DNA of 62,865 nucleotides from contig JAFLTY010000009.1 in the NCBI GenBank assembly GCA_022509065.1, positions 1 to 62,865 of the forward strand, given 5' to 3'. The position numbers and the translations under genes are program-made. Within the stretch, counting starts at the first letter, position 1; each line of letters opens with the position of its first letter. Below, in pieces: positions 29,123 to 38,318 of this stretch. Origin of the DNA: Muribaculaceae bacterium. Lineage in GTDB: Bacteria; Bacteroidota; Bacteroidia; Bacteroidales; Muribaculaceae. Under the pieces are notes generated by a model. It saw only the letters and a list, made by a program, of their open reading frames with translations, did no database searches and was not told the origin of the DNA.

Positions 29123-30394
29123 TCACTGGTTAACAAAAAAGATTGCATGTCCTATCATCCTGTCATATCGTTCACCCGGAACCCGAGTGTAAACATCGAC
29201 AGTATATTGATTGACAGTTTGATATTTATCACCTTCGACAGTCTGTGTTAAACCGTTCAGTTTCCCTGATGGCACGGCGAGATATTGATAGGAATATGAA
29301 CCTTGCTTCAATAATGCCGCTTTTTCATAACGACCTGTCCCACGGTTATATACCATTCTTGATTCAGGGCCAAGAACTCTGTCGAAAGCATCGCTATCGA
29401 TAAAGATATCGGTATTAAAAAGTTCGGGCATCTCCAGTGAAAAATGAACGACCACATAATCAGCATCTATATCGCCATTGTCCGAGTTGTATTCGCGTAC
29501 GACATATCCTCCGCGAAGCGTCTGATCATAGCTATACGATATTGCCGAACGTGGCTTATCAACGGCAAGATAATGATGATAGTATGGAGCGTGCCATTCT
29601 ATGAAATCCGTATTCATCCCCGGCAAAGTGTTTAATACAGTCTCAAAACGACGGTATTCATTTCCTGCATCAAATATGAGTTCCGGAGAATGCTCATATA
29701 TTACTTTTCGTCCTGTAACACGCATTGGATGATTAGTCACGTGAATGGCATCAGGACGACCATTCTGAGTAATTACAACCTTTAAATCATTAAAGAGGTC
29801 ACGAACCGGTGCTCGATCGCAGTCAATGGCTATTTCAAGTTGTTGGTACTTTGAGTTATATCCTGAGTCAGTGCGCGAAGTAATGAATGCACTTACAGGT
29901 GCCGTTTGCTCAGATACTGTGAATCGTGCAAGTACAAGAGTATTGTCTGGTTCCGATTCGTCATATATTCTTACGATATAATTCCCCGATAATTTAAAAC
30001 TAAAGTCCTCGTTGGGCAAAACTAACGAATAATGGACATAGTCGACAGTCGTTGCCATCGAAAAGTCGAACAATTCAATTTGACCTTCGTTGAAACCGTC
30101 CAGATATTCGAGATAGCTGAGTGTTGACGGTTTCCAGTCAGCGTTACAATGTATAACCTCGTAGCGCAGATAATCACGGTCTTCAGACAATATGTCAAAA
30201 TCAATCTTTATTGCGTCACCGGTATCCATTATGATACATGGAGTTCCAACCGTAAGATTGTCGTTTATGCTTTTAACCTGGAGTGACCGTATACGTTCGT
30301 CAAAGGAACGTTGCGAAGTGTCGTCAATTGTCGCTGACAGCCTAACAGCAACGAAGATGCTCAATAATAATAGCGTAAAGGGAGATTTTACCAT
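29123..30394 (-). CDS. Type IX secretion system plug-like protein (DUF5103)
   Basis: 423 residues with a signal peptide (about 1-21, ending RLSA). The mature protein is all-beta in pattern and matches the DUF5103 family, later named for the plug that closes the SprA translocon: LRYEVIHCNADWKPSTLSYLEYLDG is split across the first domain, with YDQTLRGGYVVREYNS later. It probably sits at the periplasmic or outer-membrane side of the type IX secretion channel. Its 3' end leads into DUF3109 and its 5' end overlaps ung by 7 bases. Confidence 0.8.
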   Translation of the reverse strand: MVKSPFTLLLLSIFVAVRLSATIDDTSQRSFDERIRSLQVKSINDNLTVGTPCIIMDTGDAIKIDFDILSEDRDYLRYEVIHCNADWKPSTLSYLEYLDGFNEGQIELFDFSMATTVDYVHYSLVLPNEDFSFKLSGNYIVRIYDESEPDNTLVLARFTVSEQTAPVSAFITSRTDSGYNSKYQQLEIAIDCDRAPVRDLFNDLKVVITQNGRPDAIHVTNHPMRVTGRKVIYEHSPELIFDAGNEYRRFETVLNTLPGMNTDFIEWHAPYYHHYLAVDKPRSAISYSYDQTLRGGYVVREYNSDNGDIDADYVVVHFSLEMPELFNTDIFIDSDAFDRVLGPESRMVYNRGTGRYEKAALLKQGSYSYQYLAVPSGKLNGLTQTVEGDKYQTVNQYTVDVYTRVPGERYDRMIGHAIFFVNQ

Positions 30395-31050
30395 ACAATC
30401 GGCGCCTCCCCGCGTTGAGTAAGATAGGAATTAGCCTGACTGAAATGTCGACAGCCGAAAAAACCGCGATATGCTGACAATGGAGAAGGGTGGGGAGCGG
30501 TAAGCACCAAGTGTTTGGTACGGTCAATCAATTCTCCTTTGCGTATGGCATAACTTCCCCATAATAAAAATACCAAACCGCTGCGTTGGGAAGACAAAGT
30601 GCGAATCACAGCGTCTGTAAACGTCTCCCAGCCGTGGCCTGAATGCGAAGCGGCGTTACCTGCGTCAACAGTAAGGGTGGAATTTAATAGCAGAACACCT
30701 TGTTTAGCCCAGCGTATCAGATTTCCTGACAGTGGTAACGGAGTTCCTATGTCAGATTCCACTTCTTTGAGTATGTTCACCAAAGAAGGTGGCATTGGCA
30801 CTCCGTCATTGACCGAAAAACACAAGCCGTTGGCTTGTCCGGGGCCATGGTATGGGTCTTGTCCCAAAATGACGACACGAACTTTGTCAAAAGGACAGTT
30901 GTCAAAAGCAGCGAATATGTCTTTAGGTGCAGGATAGACCACATTAGTGGAATAACGTGAGCGCACCCACGAGGTAAGTTGTGCGAAATACGGCATTTGC
31001 CATTCAGTGGCAAGCGCTTTTTTCCAGCTGTCTTCTATTCTGACGTCCAT
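30388..31050 (-). CDS. ung: Uracil-DNA glycosylase
   Basis: 220 residues, family 1. Removes uracil from DNA in base-excision repair. Catalytic water-activating motif GQDPYH at 63-68, LLNSTLTV near 121, and the DNA-intercalation/His motif HPSPLS at 187-192. It is the first gene of a three-gene minus-strand operon and overlaps the plug gene by 7 bases. Confidence 0.97.
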   Translation of the reverse strand: MDVRIEDSWKKALATEWQMPYFAQLTSWVRSRYSTNVVYPAPKDIFAAFDNCPFDKVRVVILGQDPYHGPGQANGLCFSVNDGVPMPPSLVNILKEVESDIGTPLPLSGNLIRWAKQGVLLLNSTLTVDAGNAASHSGHGWETFTDAVIRTLSSQRSGLVFLLWGSYAIRKGELIDRTKHLVLTAPHPSPLSAYRGFFGCRHFSQANSYLTQRGEAPIVW

Positions 31051-31078
31051 GCGTAATGATTTGTGTTCTTTGATTCTT

Positions 31079-31110
31079 TTTGCAAATCTACAAATTTTTG
31101 ATTACTTTTG
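31079..31110 (+). promoter_or_regulatory. Consensus promoter of tRNA-Arg and the secreted-protein gene
   Basis: TTTG (31079-31082), 20-base spacer, TACTTTTG (31103-31110). The start of transcription would be near 31117, about 18 bases before the tRNA. It overlaps the divergent ung promoter. Confidence 0.8.
31083..31090 (-). promoter_or_regulatory. -7 box of the ung operon
   Basis: TAGATTTG on the minus strand fits TAnnTTTG and lies between the -33 and -7 boxes of the divergent tRNA promoter. The -33 position is not a good match. The leader to the ung ATG would be about 25 bases. Confidence 0.55.
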
Positions 31111-31134
31111 CATCGCTTTATCCAAAAAACTGAA

Positions 31135-31206
31135 GCGCCCGTAGTTCAATGGATAGAATTACGGATTCCGGTTCCGTCGATTGGGGTTCGACTCCCCACG
31201 GGCGTA
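31135..31206 (+). tRNA. tRNA-Arg (anticodon CCG)
   Basis: 72-base cloverleaf. Acceptor stem GCGCCCG/CGGGCGT (one G-T pair), D arm GTTC...GAAT, anticodon stem ACGGA/TCCGT around the loop TTCCGGT (anticodon CCG), and T arm GGGG-TTCGACT-CCCC. The 3' CCA is not encoded (A then CAAG). It reads the CGG codon. A secreted-protein gene begins 21 bases downstream with no promoter of its own. Confidence 0.95.
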
Positions 31207-31227
31207 CAAGTATACTTTTTTGACAGA

Positions 31228-31893
31228 ATGAAACGACTATTCACCCTGTTATGTGTGTCCTTTGTGACATTGTTGTTTAGTGCCGAGCTATTAGCCCGCA
31301 CTTATTTTTTTGATTGGTCTGACCCTACGTCGTTGACTCCGTCTTTCCCAGCTCCTGATGCAAATAACAGATATGGCGAATATATTTCAAACGTAGCATT
31401 CCAGGCCGGTCCTGTAACTTTTACAGTAAATGATGACGGTGTTGCGCAAGGTAGTCAGAAGGCACGTTTCCTATGGGCTTATATGACACGAATAGTCGAG
31501 ATGCGAGCTTATGATCTGTCAGTTGTGCATATCGAAGTGCCCGACAGTCTTCATATATCTTGTGTCAGGTTCGAAGGCGCGAAAGTGTCGGATGTGGAAA
31601 TGGATTATATGGGAACCGATGGCACCTTTACGGGTAACGTATGGAATGCATCGACACAAGCCGTACACTCAGTCGATTTTTTTGTGTACGCTACTATAAA
31701 CTGTACTTTGACATCTGTAGAGGTTGATGAAATAGCAAGTGTAGAAGACCTCGATAACAATGAGGCAATGTGCACCGTCGAAAATGAAACAAGATATTAC
31801 AATAGTCAAGGAATCGAAATAAAACAACCACAAAAAGGCACCTTCGTAATAAAAAGAGTGGGGAACAAAGTTTATAAGCAAATTATGCAGTGA
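31228..31893 (+). CDS. Secreted protein with type IX-like C-terminal sorting segment
   Basis: 221 residues from the ATG at 31228; the frame stays open upstream through the tRNA, which cannot be coding. Signal peptide about 1-22 (MKRLFTLLCVSFVTLLFS). The middle is a beta-rich domain I do not recognise. The end, RYYNSQGIEIKQPQKGTFVI then KRVGNKVYKQIM, follows the pattern YN.QG..I..P.KG.Y/F.I...NK..K seen at the C-termini of many Bacteroidales secreted proteins. Export by the type IX system is inferred. Confidence 0.6.
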   Translation: MKRLFTLLCVSFVTLLFSAELLARTYFFDWSDPTSLTPSFPAPDANNRYGEYISNVAFQAGPVTFTVNDDGVAQGSQKARFLWAYMTRIVEMRAYDLSVVHIEVPDSLHISCVRFEGAKVSDVEMDYMGTDGTFTGNVWNASTQAVHSVDFFVYATINCTLTSVEVDEIASVEDLDNNEAMCTVENETRYYNSQGIEIKQPQKGTFVIKRVGNKVYKQIMQ

Positions 31894-31899
31894 TTACGG

Positions 31900-31936
31900 T
31901 TTCATCGTTTAATTTGATGATGTTTTCATCGTTTAA
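31900..31936. repeat. 13-bp direct repeat
   Basis: TTTCATCGTTTAA occurs at 31900-31912 and again at 31924-31936. It lies directly after the stop codon of the secreted-protein gene, in a 361-base gap. The rest of this gap is AT-rich and holds only the moxR -7 box. Confidence 0.6.
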
Positions 31937-32122
31937 GATGTGACTTACAGCTCTGGAAGAATTCTAATGAAAGGATGCCAATCAAGGGGAAATAGCGGTA
32001 TAAGAAAAAGTAAAATTCGCTGGTGTCGTTAAAGGGTCTTAAAAATATTCAAAATTTCTTATTGCTAAAGGTTTGATAGTTAAAATTAACATTTAAATAC
32101 GGCTTGAAGCCTTATTACTTTG

Positions 32123-32130
32123 TAATTTTG
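32123..32130 (+). promoter_or_regulatory. -7 box of the moxR-bat operon
   Basis: TAATTTTG fits TAnnTTTG. No TTTG lies at the correct spacing upstream. Transcription would start near 32137, with a leader of about 117 bases. Confidence 0.5.
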
Positions 32131-32254
32131 TGTACTTTTTTGACAGTAAGTCTGAAACCTTTTCAATCAGGCTTTTACATATAGTCATTAAGAGCGCAAG
32201 AATTATATCAATTTGACAATAAAATAATAGAAAAAGAATATTCAAGACACTACT

Positions 32255-33250
32255 ATGAGTGAAACTGTAAATTTGCGAGAGTTAAACGAACTTATCGCTT
32301 CAAAAAGTAATTTCATCCACACGATAACCACTGGTATGAATCGTACCATAGTCGGACAAAAACACTTGGTCGAATCATTGGTTATCGCGCTTTTGTCAAA
32401 TGGTCATGTGTTGCTCGAAGGCGTTCCGGGCTTGGCAAAAACATTAGCAATAAGAACACTTGCTGAATTGATAGACGCTAAATATAGTCGTATTCAGTTT
32501 ACGCCCGACCTTCTCCCGGCCGATGTTGTTGGAACTATGGTATACAGTGTTAAGAACGAAACCTTCCAGGTAAAGAAAGGTCCGGTTTTTGCCAATTTCG
32601 TGCTTGCTGATGAAATAAACCGAGCTCCGGCAAAAGTACAGTCTGCTTTACTCGAAGCAATGCAGGAGCGTCAGGTTACTATCGGTGACAACACGTTCCG
32701 TTTACCTTCGCCTTTCCTTGTGCTGGCCACACAAAATCCTATCGAACAAGAAGGCACTTACCCCCTCCCCGAAGCGCAGGTCGACCGTTTCCTGATGAAA
32801 GTAGTGATAGGTTATCCTTCGCGCGAGGAAGAACGTGAGATTATTCGTCGCAATATAGCGGAAGCAGTCAGCGACGTGCAAGCTTTGCTTAAACCCGAAG
32901 ATATAATCGATGCGCAGCGTGTTGTCGAAAAGATATATGTAGACGAAAAGATAGAACGCTACATTGTCGATATCGTTTTTGCCACTCGTTTCCCCGCAGA
33001 TTTTGAGCTGAACGATTTGTCAGGCATTATAGCCTTCGGAGCATCACCACGTGCATCGATAGCAATGGCTCGCGCCGCTCGTGCTTATGCCTTTATTCAT
33101 GGTCGCGGATACGTAGTACCCGAAGATGTTATTGCCGTTGCCCACGATGTGCTGCGGCATCGTATCGGTGTTACATACGAGGCCGAAGCCAATAATATCA
33201 GTACAGACGAAATTATCACCGAGATTCTCGATAAGGTGCAAGTTCCCTAA
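32255..33250 (+). CDS. moxR: MoxR-family AAA+ ATPase
   Basis: 331 residues. P-loop GVPGLAKT at 56-63, Walker B VLADEINRA, and the MoxR stretch ATQNPIEQEGTYPLPEAQVD. These ATPases act as chaperones that mature or activate von Willebrand factor A (VWA) proteins encoded beside them. Here it leads the bat operon, 28 bases before the DUF58 gene. Confidence 0.93.
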   Translation: MSETVNLRELNELIASKSNFIHTITTGMNRTIVGQKHLVESLVIALLSNGHVLLEGVPGLAKTLAIRTLAELIDAKYSRIQFTPDLLPADVVGTMVYSVKNETFQVKKGPVFANFVLADEINRAPAKVQSALLEAMQERQVTIGDNTFRLPSPFLVLATQNPIEQEGTYPLPEAQVDRFLMKVVIGYPSREEEREIIRRNIAEAVSDVQALLKPEDIIDAQRVVEKIYVDEKIERYIVDIVFATRFPADFELNDLSGIIAFGASPRASIAMARAARAYAFIHGRGYVVPEDVIAVAHDVLRHRIGVTYEAEANNISTDEIITEILDKVQVP

Positions 33251-33278
33251 AGTTTAAAGATTATTGGAACTTCGATTT

Positions 33279-34154
33279 ATGGATTCGAAAGAACTTCTTA
33301 AAAAAATCCGAAAAATCGAGATTAAAACTCGCGGATTGTCGCAAAACATCTTTGCTGGAGAATATCATTCGGCGTTTAAGGGACGCGGCATGATGTTCAG
33401 TGAGGTGCGCGAGTATCAGTACGGCGACGATATTCGAGACATCGACTGGAACGTCACAGCGCGTCATAACAAACCTTTTGTTAAAGTTTATGAGGAAGAA
33501 CGCGAACTGACAGTGATGTTAATAATCGATTTGTCAGCCAGCGGACTTTTTGGTGCAGTCGGTGACGAGAAAAGAGAACTGATAGCCGAAATAGCTGCCA
33601 CTCTGGCTTTCTCTGCTTCGACAAACAATGACAAGATAGGTGCTATTTTCTTTACTGACAGGGTAGAGAAATACATCCCGCCAAATAAAGGAAAAAAGCA
33701 AATCCTGCTTATTATTCGCGAACTGCTCGATTTTAAGCCCCAAGGCACGCGTACTGATATTGCGATGGCGCTCAAGTATTTTACCAACGCCTCAAAAAAA
33801 CGTACCACGGCATTTCTTATTTCGGATTTCATTGATAACGGAGATTATCGTCAACCGCTTCAAATAGCCCGTAACAAGCATGATGTCATGGCAATTCAGG
33901 TTTTTGATCGTCGTGACACCCAAATGCCGGACATTGGCCTTTTCCGATTCCGTGACTTGGAAACCGGCCAGGAAACATGGATTGACACATGGTCAAAGAA
34001 AAATCGTCAGGCTTATGACCGTTGGTGGTATGACCGCCAGCAGCAAATGACCGAAACGATGCATGCGGCTCGTGTTGATATAGTGAGTGTGGCAACTAAC
34101 GAAGACTATGTAAAGGCATTGATGAGTCTGTTCAAAAACAGAGGTACGCGTTAA
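33279..34154 (+). CDS. DUF58 / VWA-like protein
   Basis: 291 residues from the ATG at 33279; a TTG five codons earlier is a less likely start. The DUF58 core reads GRGMMFSEVREYQYGDDIRD then IDWNVTARHNKPFVKVY. A VWA-like segment VMLIIDLSASG has D-x-S-x-S partly kept (DLSAS). Proteins of this type work with MoxR ATPases in stress and envelope functions. No membrane segment is evident, so it is probably cytoplasmic. Confidence 0.88.
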   Translation: MDSKELLKKIRKIEIKTRGLSQNIFAGEYHSAFKGRGMMFSEVREYQYGDDIRDIDWNVTARHNKPFVKVYEEERELTVMLIIDLSASGLFGAVGDEKRELIAEIAATLAFSASTNNDKIGAIFFTDRVEKYIPPNKGKKQILLIIRELLDFKPQGTRTDIAMALKYFTNASKKRTTAFLISDFIDNGDYRQPLQIARNKHDVMAIQVFDRRDTQMPDIGLFRFRDLETGQETWIDTWSKKNRQAYDRWWYDRQQQMTETMHAARVDIVSVATNEDYVKALMSLFKNRGTR

Positions 34155-34167
34155 AAAATTCCACTTA

Positions 34168-35226
34168 ATGATTTTGAAATCTGTACATACGAAAGTGAAA
34201 CGGTTTTATTCATTACTGACATCCTTGATGACATTTTTGGTTGTATCGTTTTATGGTTCAGCCCAGAATGATTCGAACCCTAATAGTGCTCCGGTTGCTC
34301 CTGTCATAATGAAAGCGTCAATAGATACCGCTACCATAACTATGGGCGAACGGACAGTGATGCGCGTCGAAGTAGTTAAAAATGGACATGTGGGGACAAT
34401 CCTCTTGCCGGTAGATAAGAAAGATGAGGATAAAGGAGGTTATACCACAATGGGAGGTATAGAAGTTCGTCAAGTCACTGTCGATTCGGCCGATTTGGGT
34501 AACAATCGTATTCAAGTCAACTACAATATACTTCTTCAGCCCTTTGAACCCGCCGATTTCACCATACCGCCTTTTAAATACGCTCTTGACGGAGACACAT
34601 TAACTTCTAATGTTGTGGCGTTAAAAGTGATTGAGCCAGAGATACCGCAAGAAATGCGCGATTCGCTGTATATCAATCCTTTCCGACCGCCCATGTCGGT
34701 CAAAGCTGAATGGTATGACTGGGTGCCTGACTGGTTTACCGATTATTGGTATTGGTGGTTGGCCGCATTCATACTGATTGCCGCAGCCGTCACTGTCTTC
34801 ATATTGTATCGTAAATATGGTAAGACACTGTTGCCAAGTAAGAAAGTTATTCCTCCATACGAACTCGCCACGAGACGTCTTGAGGAACTTAAGAAAAAAC
34901 GACTGCATGAAAAGGGCCATAACAAAGCCTACTTCACCGAATTGACTGATATCTTGCGACAGTACCTTGGAGGACGGTTCAAGATTTATGCTCTTGAGAT
35001 GACTTCCACTCAGATTCTCGAGGCAATGCGTGAAAATCCCGAAACATCTAAGTATGTCAATGAACTAAAACCAATGTTTACCATTGCTGACTTTGTGAAA
35101 TTCGCCAAACAAGACTCAACCGTCGACGAAAACATACGTTCGTTCAATGCAGTTGAAAATTTCGTGCATGACACACGTCCTATCGAAACGAACGAGAATG
35201 AAAAACTGAAAGGTAAAGAAAAATAA
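34168..35226 (+). CDS. Membrane protein of the bat operon (DUF4381/BatD-like)
   Basis: 352 residues. A signal peptide (about 10-32, ending YGSAQ) is followed by a periplasmic beta-rich domain of about 150 residues, one membrane helix near 194-215 (WWLAAFILIAAAVTVFILYR), and a cytoplasmic helical part with ELTDILRQYLGGRF and ALEMTSTQILEAM. It resembles the C-terminal half of BatD. It lies between DUF58 and batA, the standard place for this gene in Bacteroidales bat operons. Confidence 0.7.
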   Translation: MILKSVHTKVKRFYSLLTSLMTFLVVSFYGSAQNDSNPNSAPVAPVIMKASIDTATITMGERTVMRVEVVKNGHVGTILLPVDKKDEDKGGYTTMGGIEVRQVTVDSADLGNNRIQVNYNILLQPFEPADFTIPPFKYALDGDTLTSNVVALKVIEPEIPQEMRDSLYINPFRPPMSVKAEWYDWVPDWFTDYWYWWLAAFILIAAAVTVFILYRKYGKTLLPSKKVIPPYELATRRLEELKKKRLHEKGHNKAYFTELTDILRQYLGGRFKIYALEMTSTQILEAMRENPETSKYVNELKPMFTIADFVKFAKQDSTVDENIRSFNAVENFVHDTRPIETNENEKLKGKEK

Positions 35227-35287
35227 GTAAAGTTCGCTACTGATTTCCACTTTCGGTATATAGTTTAGAAAAATTTTATACATTAAA

Positions 35288-36289
35288 ATGCAATTCGCAA
35301 ACCCGTCATATCTTTGGCTGTTACTTGTCTTTATACCACTCATTGTATGGTATATATATAAACAGCGCGATGACAATCCCACGTTGGGTCTGTCGACCCT
35401 GACACCTTTTAAAGATGTCAAATCCTCCATGCGTACACGCATGCGTCACTTGCTCTTTGCTTTGCGATTGGCGACTATAGGATGTATAATTGTAATGCTT
35501 GCACGTCCTTTATTGCCCGAAGATGAACGGAACGCCCGTTCGGTGTCCACTACCGAGGGCACCGATATCGTACTGGCTCTCGATGTATCAACGTCCATGT
35601 TGGCGCGTGACTTTACGCCGGACCGATTGGAGGCCGCCAAACGTGTGGCTACAAAATTTGTGAATGGTCGCCCCGATGACAACATCGGTCTGGTGGTTTT
35701 TGCCGGAGAAAGCATGACTGCATTGCCTTTGACAACGGATCACGAAGCTGTTACAAATTATATTGAGTCGGTGGCTACAGGGATGCTCGAGGATGGTACT
35801 GCAATCGGCGACGGTATTGGAACTGCCATCAATGCTATGTCCAACGGTGTCGCCAAGAGTAAAAGCATAATAATGCTTACCGACGGAGTCAACAATACCG
35901 GACTGCTTACCCCTCGTGATGCGGGACTCCTTGCTAAAGAAAAAAACATCAAGGTCTACACCATTGGCATAGGTAAACGTGGCAAAGCTGATTTCCCGGC
36001 TTACGATCAATTCGGTCATAAAGTTTACCAGCAGATGGAAGTAGTCATAGACGAGGATATACTGAAAGACATAGCAAAAGAAACACATGCCAAATATTTC
36101 CGAGCAACCGACGACCGAGTACTCGCAGACATTTTTGCAGAGATTGACCAGCTCGAAAAGACAGAGATGAATGTTGAATATTTCTCGCATGCCGAAGATG
36201 CCCCCGGCATCTGGCCGTGGCTTGCTCTTGGTTTCTTTTTGTTGGAGCTGATTCTGAGATATACCGTCTTCCGTTCAGGCCCACGTTGA
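35288..36289 (+). CDS. batA: Aerotolerance VWA protein BatA
   Basis: 333 residues: two N-terminal membrane helices (about 8-23 and 56-73), a VWA domain with an intact metal-ion site D99-x-S101-x-S103, and a C-terminal membrane helix (about 310-328). Bat proteins were named from Bacteroides fragilis mutants with reduced oxygen tolerance. It is anchored in the inner membrane with the VWA domain outside and is paired with batB next door. Confidence 0.92.
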   Translation: MQFANPSYLWLLLVFIPLIVWYIYKQRDDNPTLGLSTLTPFKDVKSSMRTRMRHLLFALRLATIGCIIVMLARPLLPEDERNARSVSTTEGTDIVLALDVSTSMLARDFTPDRLEAAKRVATKFVNGRPDDNIGLVVFAGESMTALPLTTDHEAVTNYIESVATGMLEDGTAIGDGIGTAINAMSNGVAKSKSIIMLTDGVNNTGLLTPRDAGLLAKEKNIKVYTIGIGKRGKADFPAYDQFGHKVYQQMEVVIDEDILKDIAKETHAKYFRATDDRVLADIFAEIDQLEKTEMNVEYFSHAEDAPGIWPWLALGFFLLELILRYTVFRSGPR

Positions 36290-36355
36290 AATGGAAGTTT
36301 CGGTAGAATTGGTTCTTCTTTATAAACACTAAAATAAAGAACGAAAATAACAAAG

Positions 36356-37459
36356 ATGTTAGACTTTGCACATCCATATTATTTGTTTTTTCTGTTTACC
36401 TTGCTCGTCGTTTATGTATTGTTCCTTTTGAGCCGTACTTCGATGAAACGTAAACTCAAAAAATTCGGGCGCCCCTCCGTAATATCTGCCTTAATGCCGG
36501 ATGTCTCAAAATATAAACCGGCTCTGAAACTGACACTTCGTCTCATAGCTTTGGCAGCCATCATAGTTGCTGTGGCAAGACCTCGGTACGGAGAAAAAGA
36601 AGAAGTTGTGTCATCAGAATCGTCCGAGATAGTGATAGCATTCGACGTTTCGCGTTCAATGCTTGCCGCATCGACCGACGACCCGGGTAGTATGTCACGT
36701 CTTCAACGTTCGCGTATGCTCCTCGAAAAACTTGTAGGAGAATTGGGTAACGATAAAATAGGGCTTGTGGTGTTTGCGGAAAATGCACGTCTGCAAATGC
36801 CGTTGACATCCGATCATCGTATTATTCAGTTGGTTCTTCAAAATGAGCTTACGCCGGCCATTATGTCCAATCAGGGAACATCGATAAGTCAAGCCATCGA
36901 GATGTCTATGCTGACTTTTCCCGGGTTGCGCGATCGTCTGGAAAATCCGAAATCGCAAGCAAACGAAGATAACGTGGGAGTGCATCGCGCCATAGTCCTG
37001 CTTACTGATGCCGAAGATCACGAAGGCGATGCCGTTCAATATGCAAAACAGGCAGCAGACCAGGGCATACAGATTGATGTCATCGGGGTAGGAACTGAAC
37101 TGGGAGGTAAAATACCAATCGGCACAGGTCGTTACCTCAAAGATATAGAAGGTAATGAAGTGATTACCAGCCTAAATGCCGAAGCAGCTTCTGAAATTGC
37201 TCAGGCCGGTAACGGGGTATATGTAAATGCCGCAGACCCGAATGCCTTGCAGACACTTACTGAATCGCTTGATAAGCTTAAGAAATCGGAGTTCGAGCAG
37301 GTTACATATAAAATGAGTGCCGAACAGTTCCCTTTGTTTGCATGGATAGCGCTTATTTTCCTTTTGCTTGATGTCATCGTTGTCGAGCGCAAGACCGCAT
37401 GGCTCAAAGGTGTCAATTTCTTTACCAGAACATCCCGAACCACGAAAGTTAAGAAGTAA
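36356..37459 (+). CDS. batB: Aerotolerance VWA protein BatB
   Basis: 367 residues with the same layout as BatA: membrane helices near 8-25 and 58-75, a VWA domain with D97-x-S99-x-S101, and a C-terminal helix near 327-345 followed by a basic tail. It likely forms a complex with BatA and BatC. It lies 29 bases before batC. Confidence 0.92.
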   Translation: MLDFAHPYYLFFLFTLLVVYVLFLLSRTSMKRKLKKFGRPSVISALMPDVSKYKPALKLTLRLIALAAIIVAVARPRYGEKEEVVSSESSEIVIAFDVSRSMLAASTDDPGSMSRLQRSRMLLEKLVGELGNDKIGLVVFAENARLQMPLTSDHRIIQLVLQNELTPAIMSNQGTSISQAIEMSMLTFPGLRDRLENPKSQANEDNVGVHRAIVLLTDAEDHEGDAVQYAKQAADQGIQIDVIGVGTELGGKIPIGTGRYLKDIEGNEVITSLNAEAASEIAQAGNGVYVNAADPNALQTLTESLDKLKKSEFEQVTYKMSAEQFPLFAWIALIFLLLDVIVVERKTAWLKGVNFFTRTSRTTKVKK

Positions 37460-37488
37460 TAACATATCTGACTGTTAAAAAAGATATA

Positions 37489-38277
37489 ATGAAGTTTCCG
37501 ATGAAATTCATGAAATTGCGTTTAGCTCTTCAAGCCTTTTTGATGTTGTTTGTCGCTTTGTTGGCATTCACATCTTGTTCCGAGCAGAGGCAATCTAACA
37601 AACCTGAGCGCAATGCTATCAAGCGCGGTAATCAGGCTTACCATAAGCGTAACTTTGATAAGGCGATTGAAGAATATAACAAAGCTTTAGAAGCGAATCC
37701 GGCAAGTGAAAGAGCCAAATTCAATACCGCTCTTGCAACATTGTCTTCGCCTAATGTGGATAGCACCGCATTCCAGACCGCGCAACAATATCTTGTCGAA
37801 CTGGCTGACCATGCAACAGATCCCGATGTAGCCGAGAACGCCATTTATACAATGTCCAACGCTTATGTTTATACCGGTGACGAACTGAAAAGCCAGTCTG
37901 AAACTGAACAAGATCAAGGCATGGCGCAACAATTGAGCCAACAGTCCACAAAAATGTACAAACAGGCCATTGTGGGTTATCAAGAATTGCTCAGACGCAA
38001 GCCGGGAGATTTGCGTGTTACCCAGAATTTGCGTATAACGCAGTTAAAACTGCCGCCAGAAGAAGACGGAGGTGGAGGCGGCCAAGACCAAGACCAAAAT
38101 CAGGATCAGAATCAAGACCAGCAAGACCAGCAGCAACAGCAACAACAGCAACAACAACAACAACAGCAGCAAGCTCAAGCGGATGCCTTGAATGCATTGG
38201 AAAAACGAGAGGCGCAGACCCGAAAACGTCAGGTTCAACCTGTACAGACGCGTTCCCAGACTGACAAACCCTGGTAA
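37489..38277 (+). CDS. batC: TPR protein BatC with glutamine-rich tract
   Basis: 262 residues. Lipoprotein-like N-terminus with C30 (AFTSC), two or more tetratricopeptide repeats (AYHKRNFDKAIEEYNKALE near 50-68), then an Asp/Gln run at 199-230 encoded by imperfect CAA/CAG repeats, and the end SQTDKPW. A short acidic or Gln-rich linker before a conserved DKPW/KDW end is typical of BatC, but this run is long and could vary by replication slippage. Predicted to face the periplasm. Confidence 0.88.
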   Translation: MKFPMKFMKLRLALQAFLMLFVALLAFTSCSEQRQSNKPERNAIKRGNQAYHKRNFDKAIEEYNKALEANPASERAKFNTALATLSSPNVDSTAFQTAQQYLVELADHATDPDVAENAIYTMSNAYVYTGDELKSQSETEQDQGMAQQLSQQSTKMYKQAIVGYQELLRRKPGDLRVTQNLRITQLKLPPEEDGGGGGQDQDQNQDQNQDQQDQQQQQQQQQQQQQQQAQADALNALEKREAQTRKRQVQPVQTRSQTDKPW

Positions 38278-38318
38278 TACCTATTTTAACTCATCACTTT
38301 ATATTACTACACAGGTTT

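Noticed and set aside
31108-31227. N-terminal extension of the secreted-protein frame through the tRNA
   Set aside because: The frame is open by chance across the tRNA-Arg; a proper signal peptide starts at the ATG at 31228.
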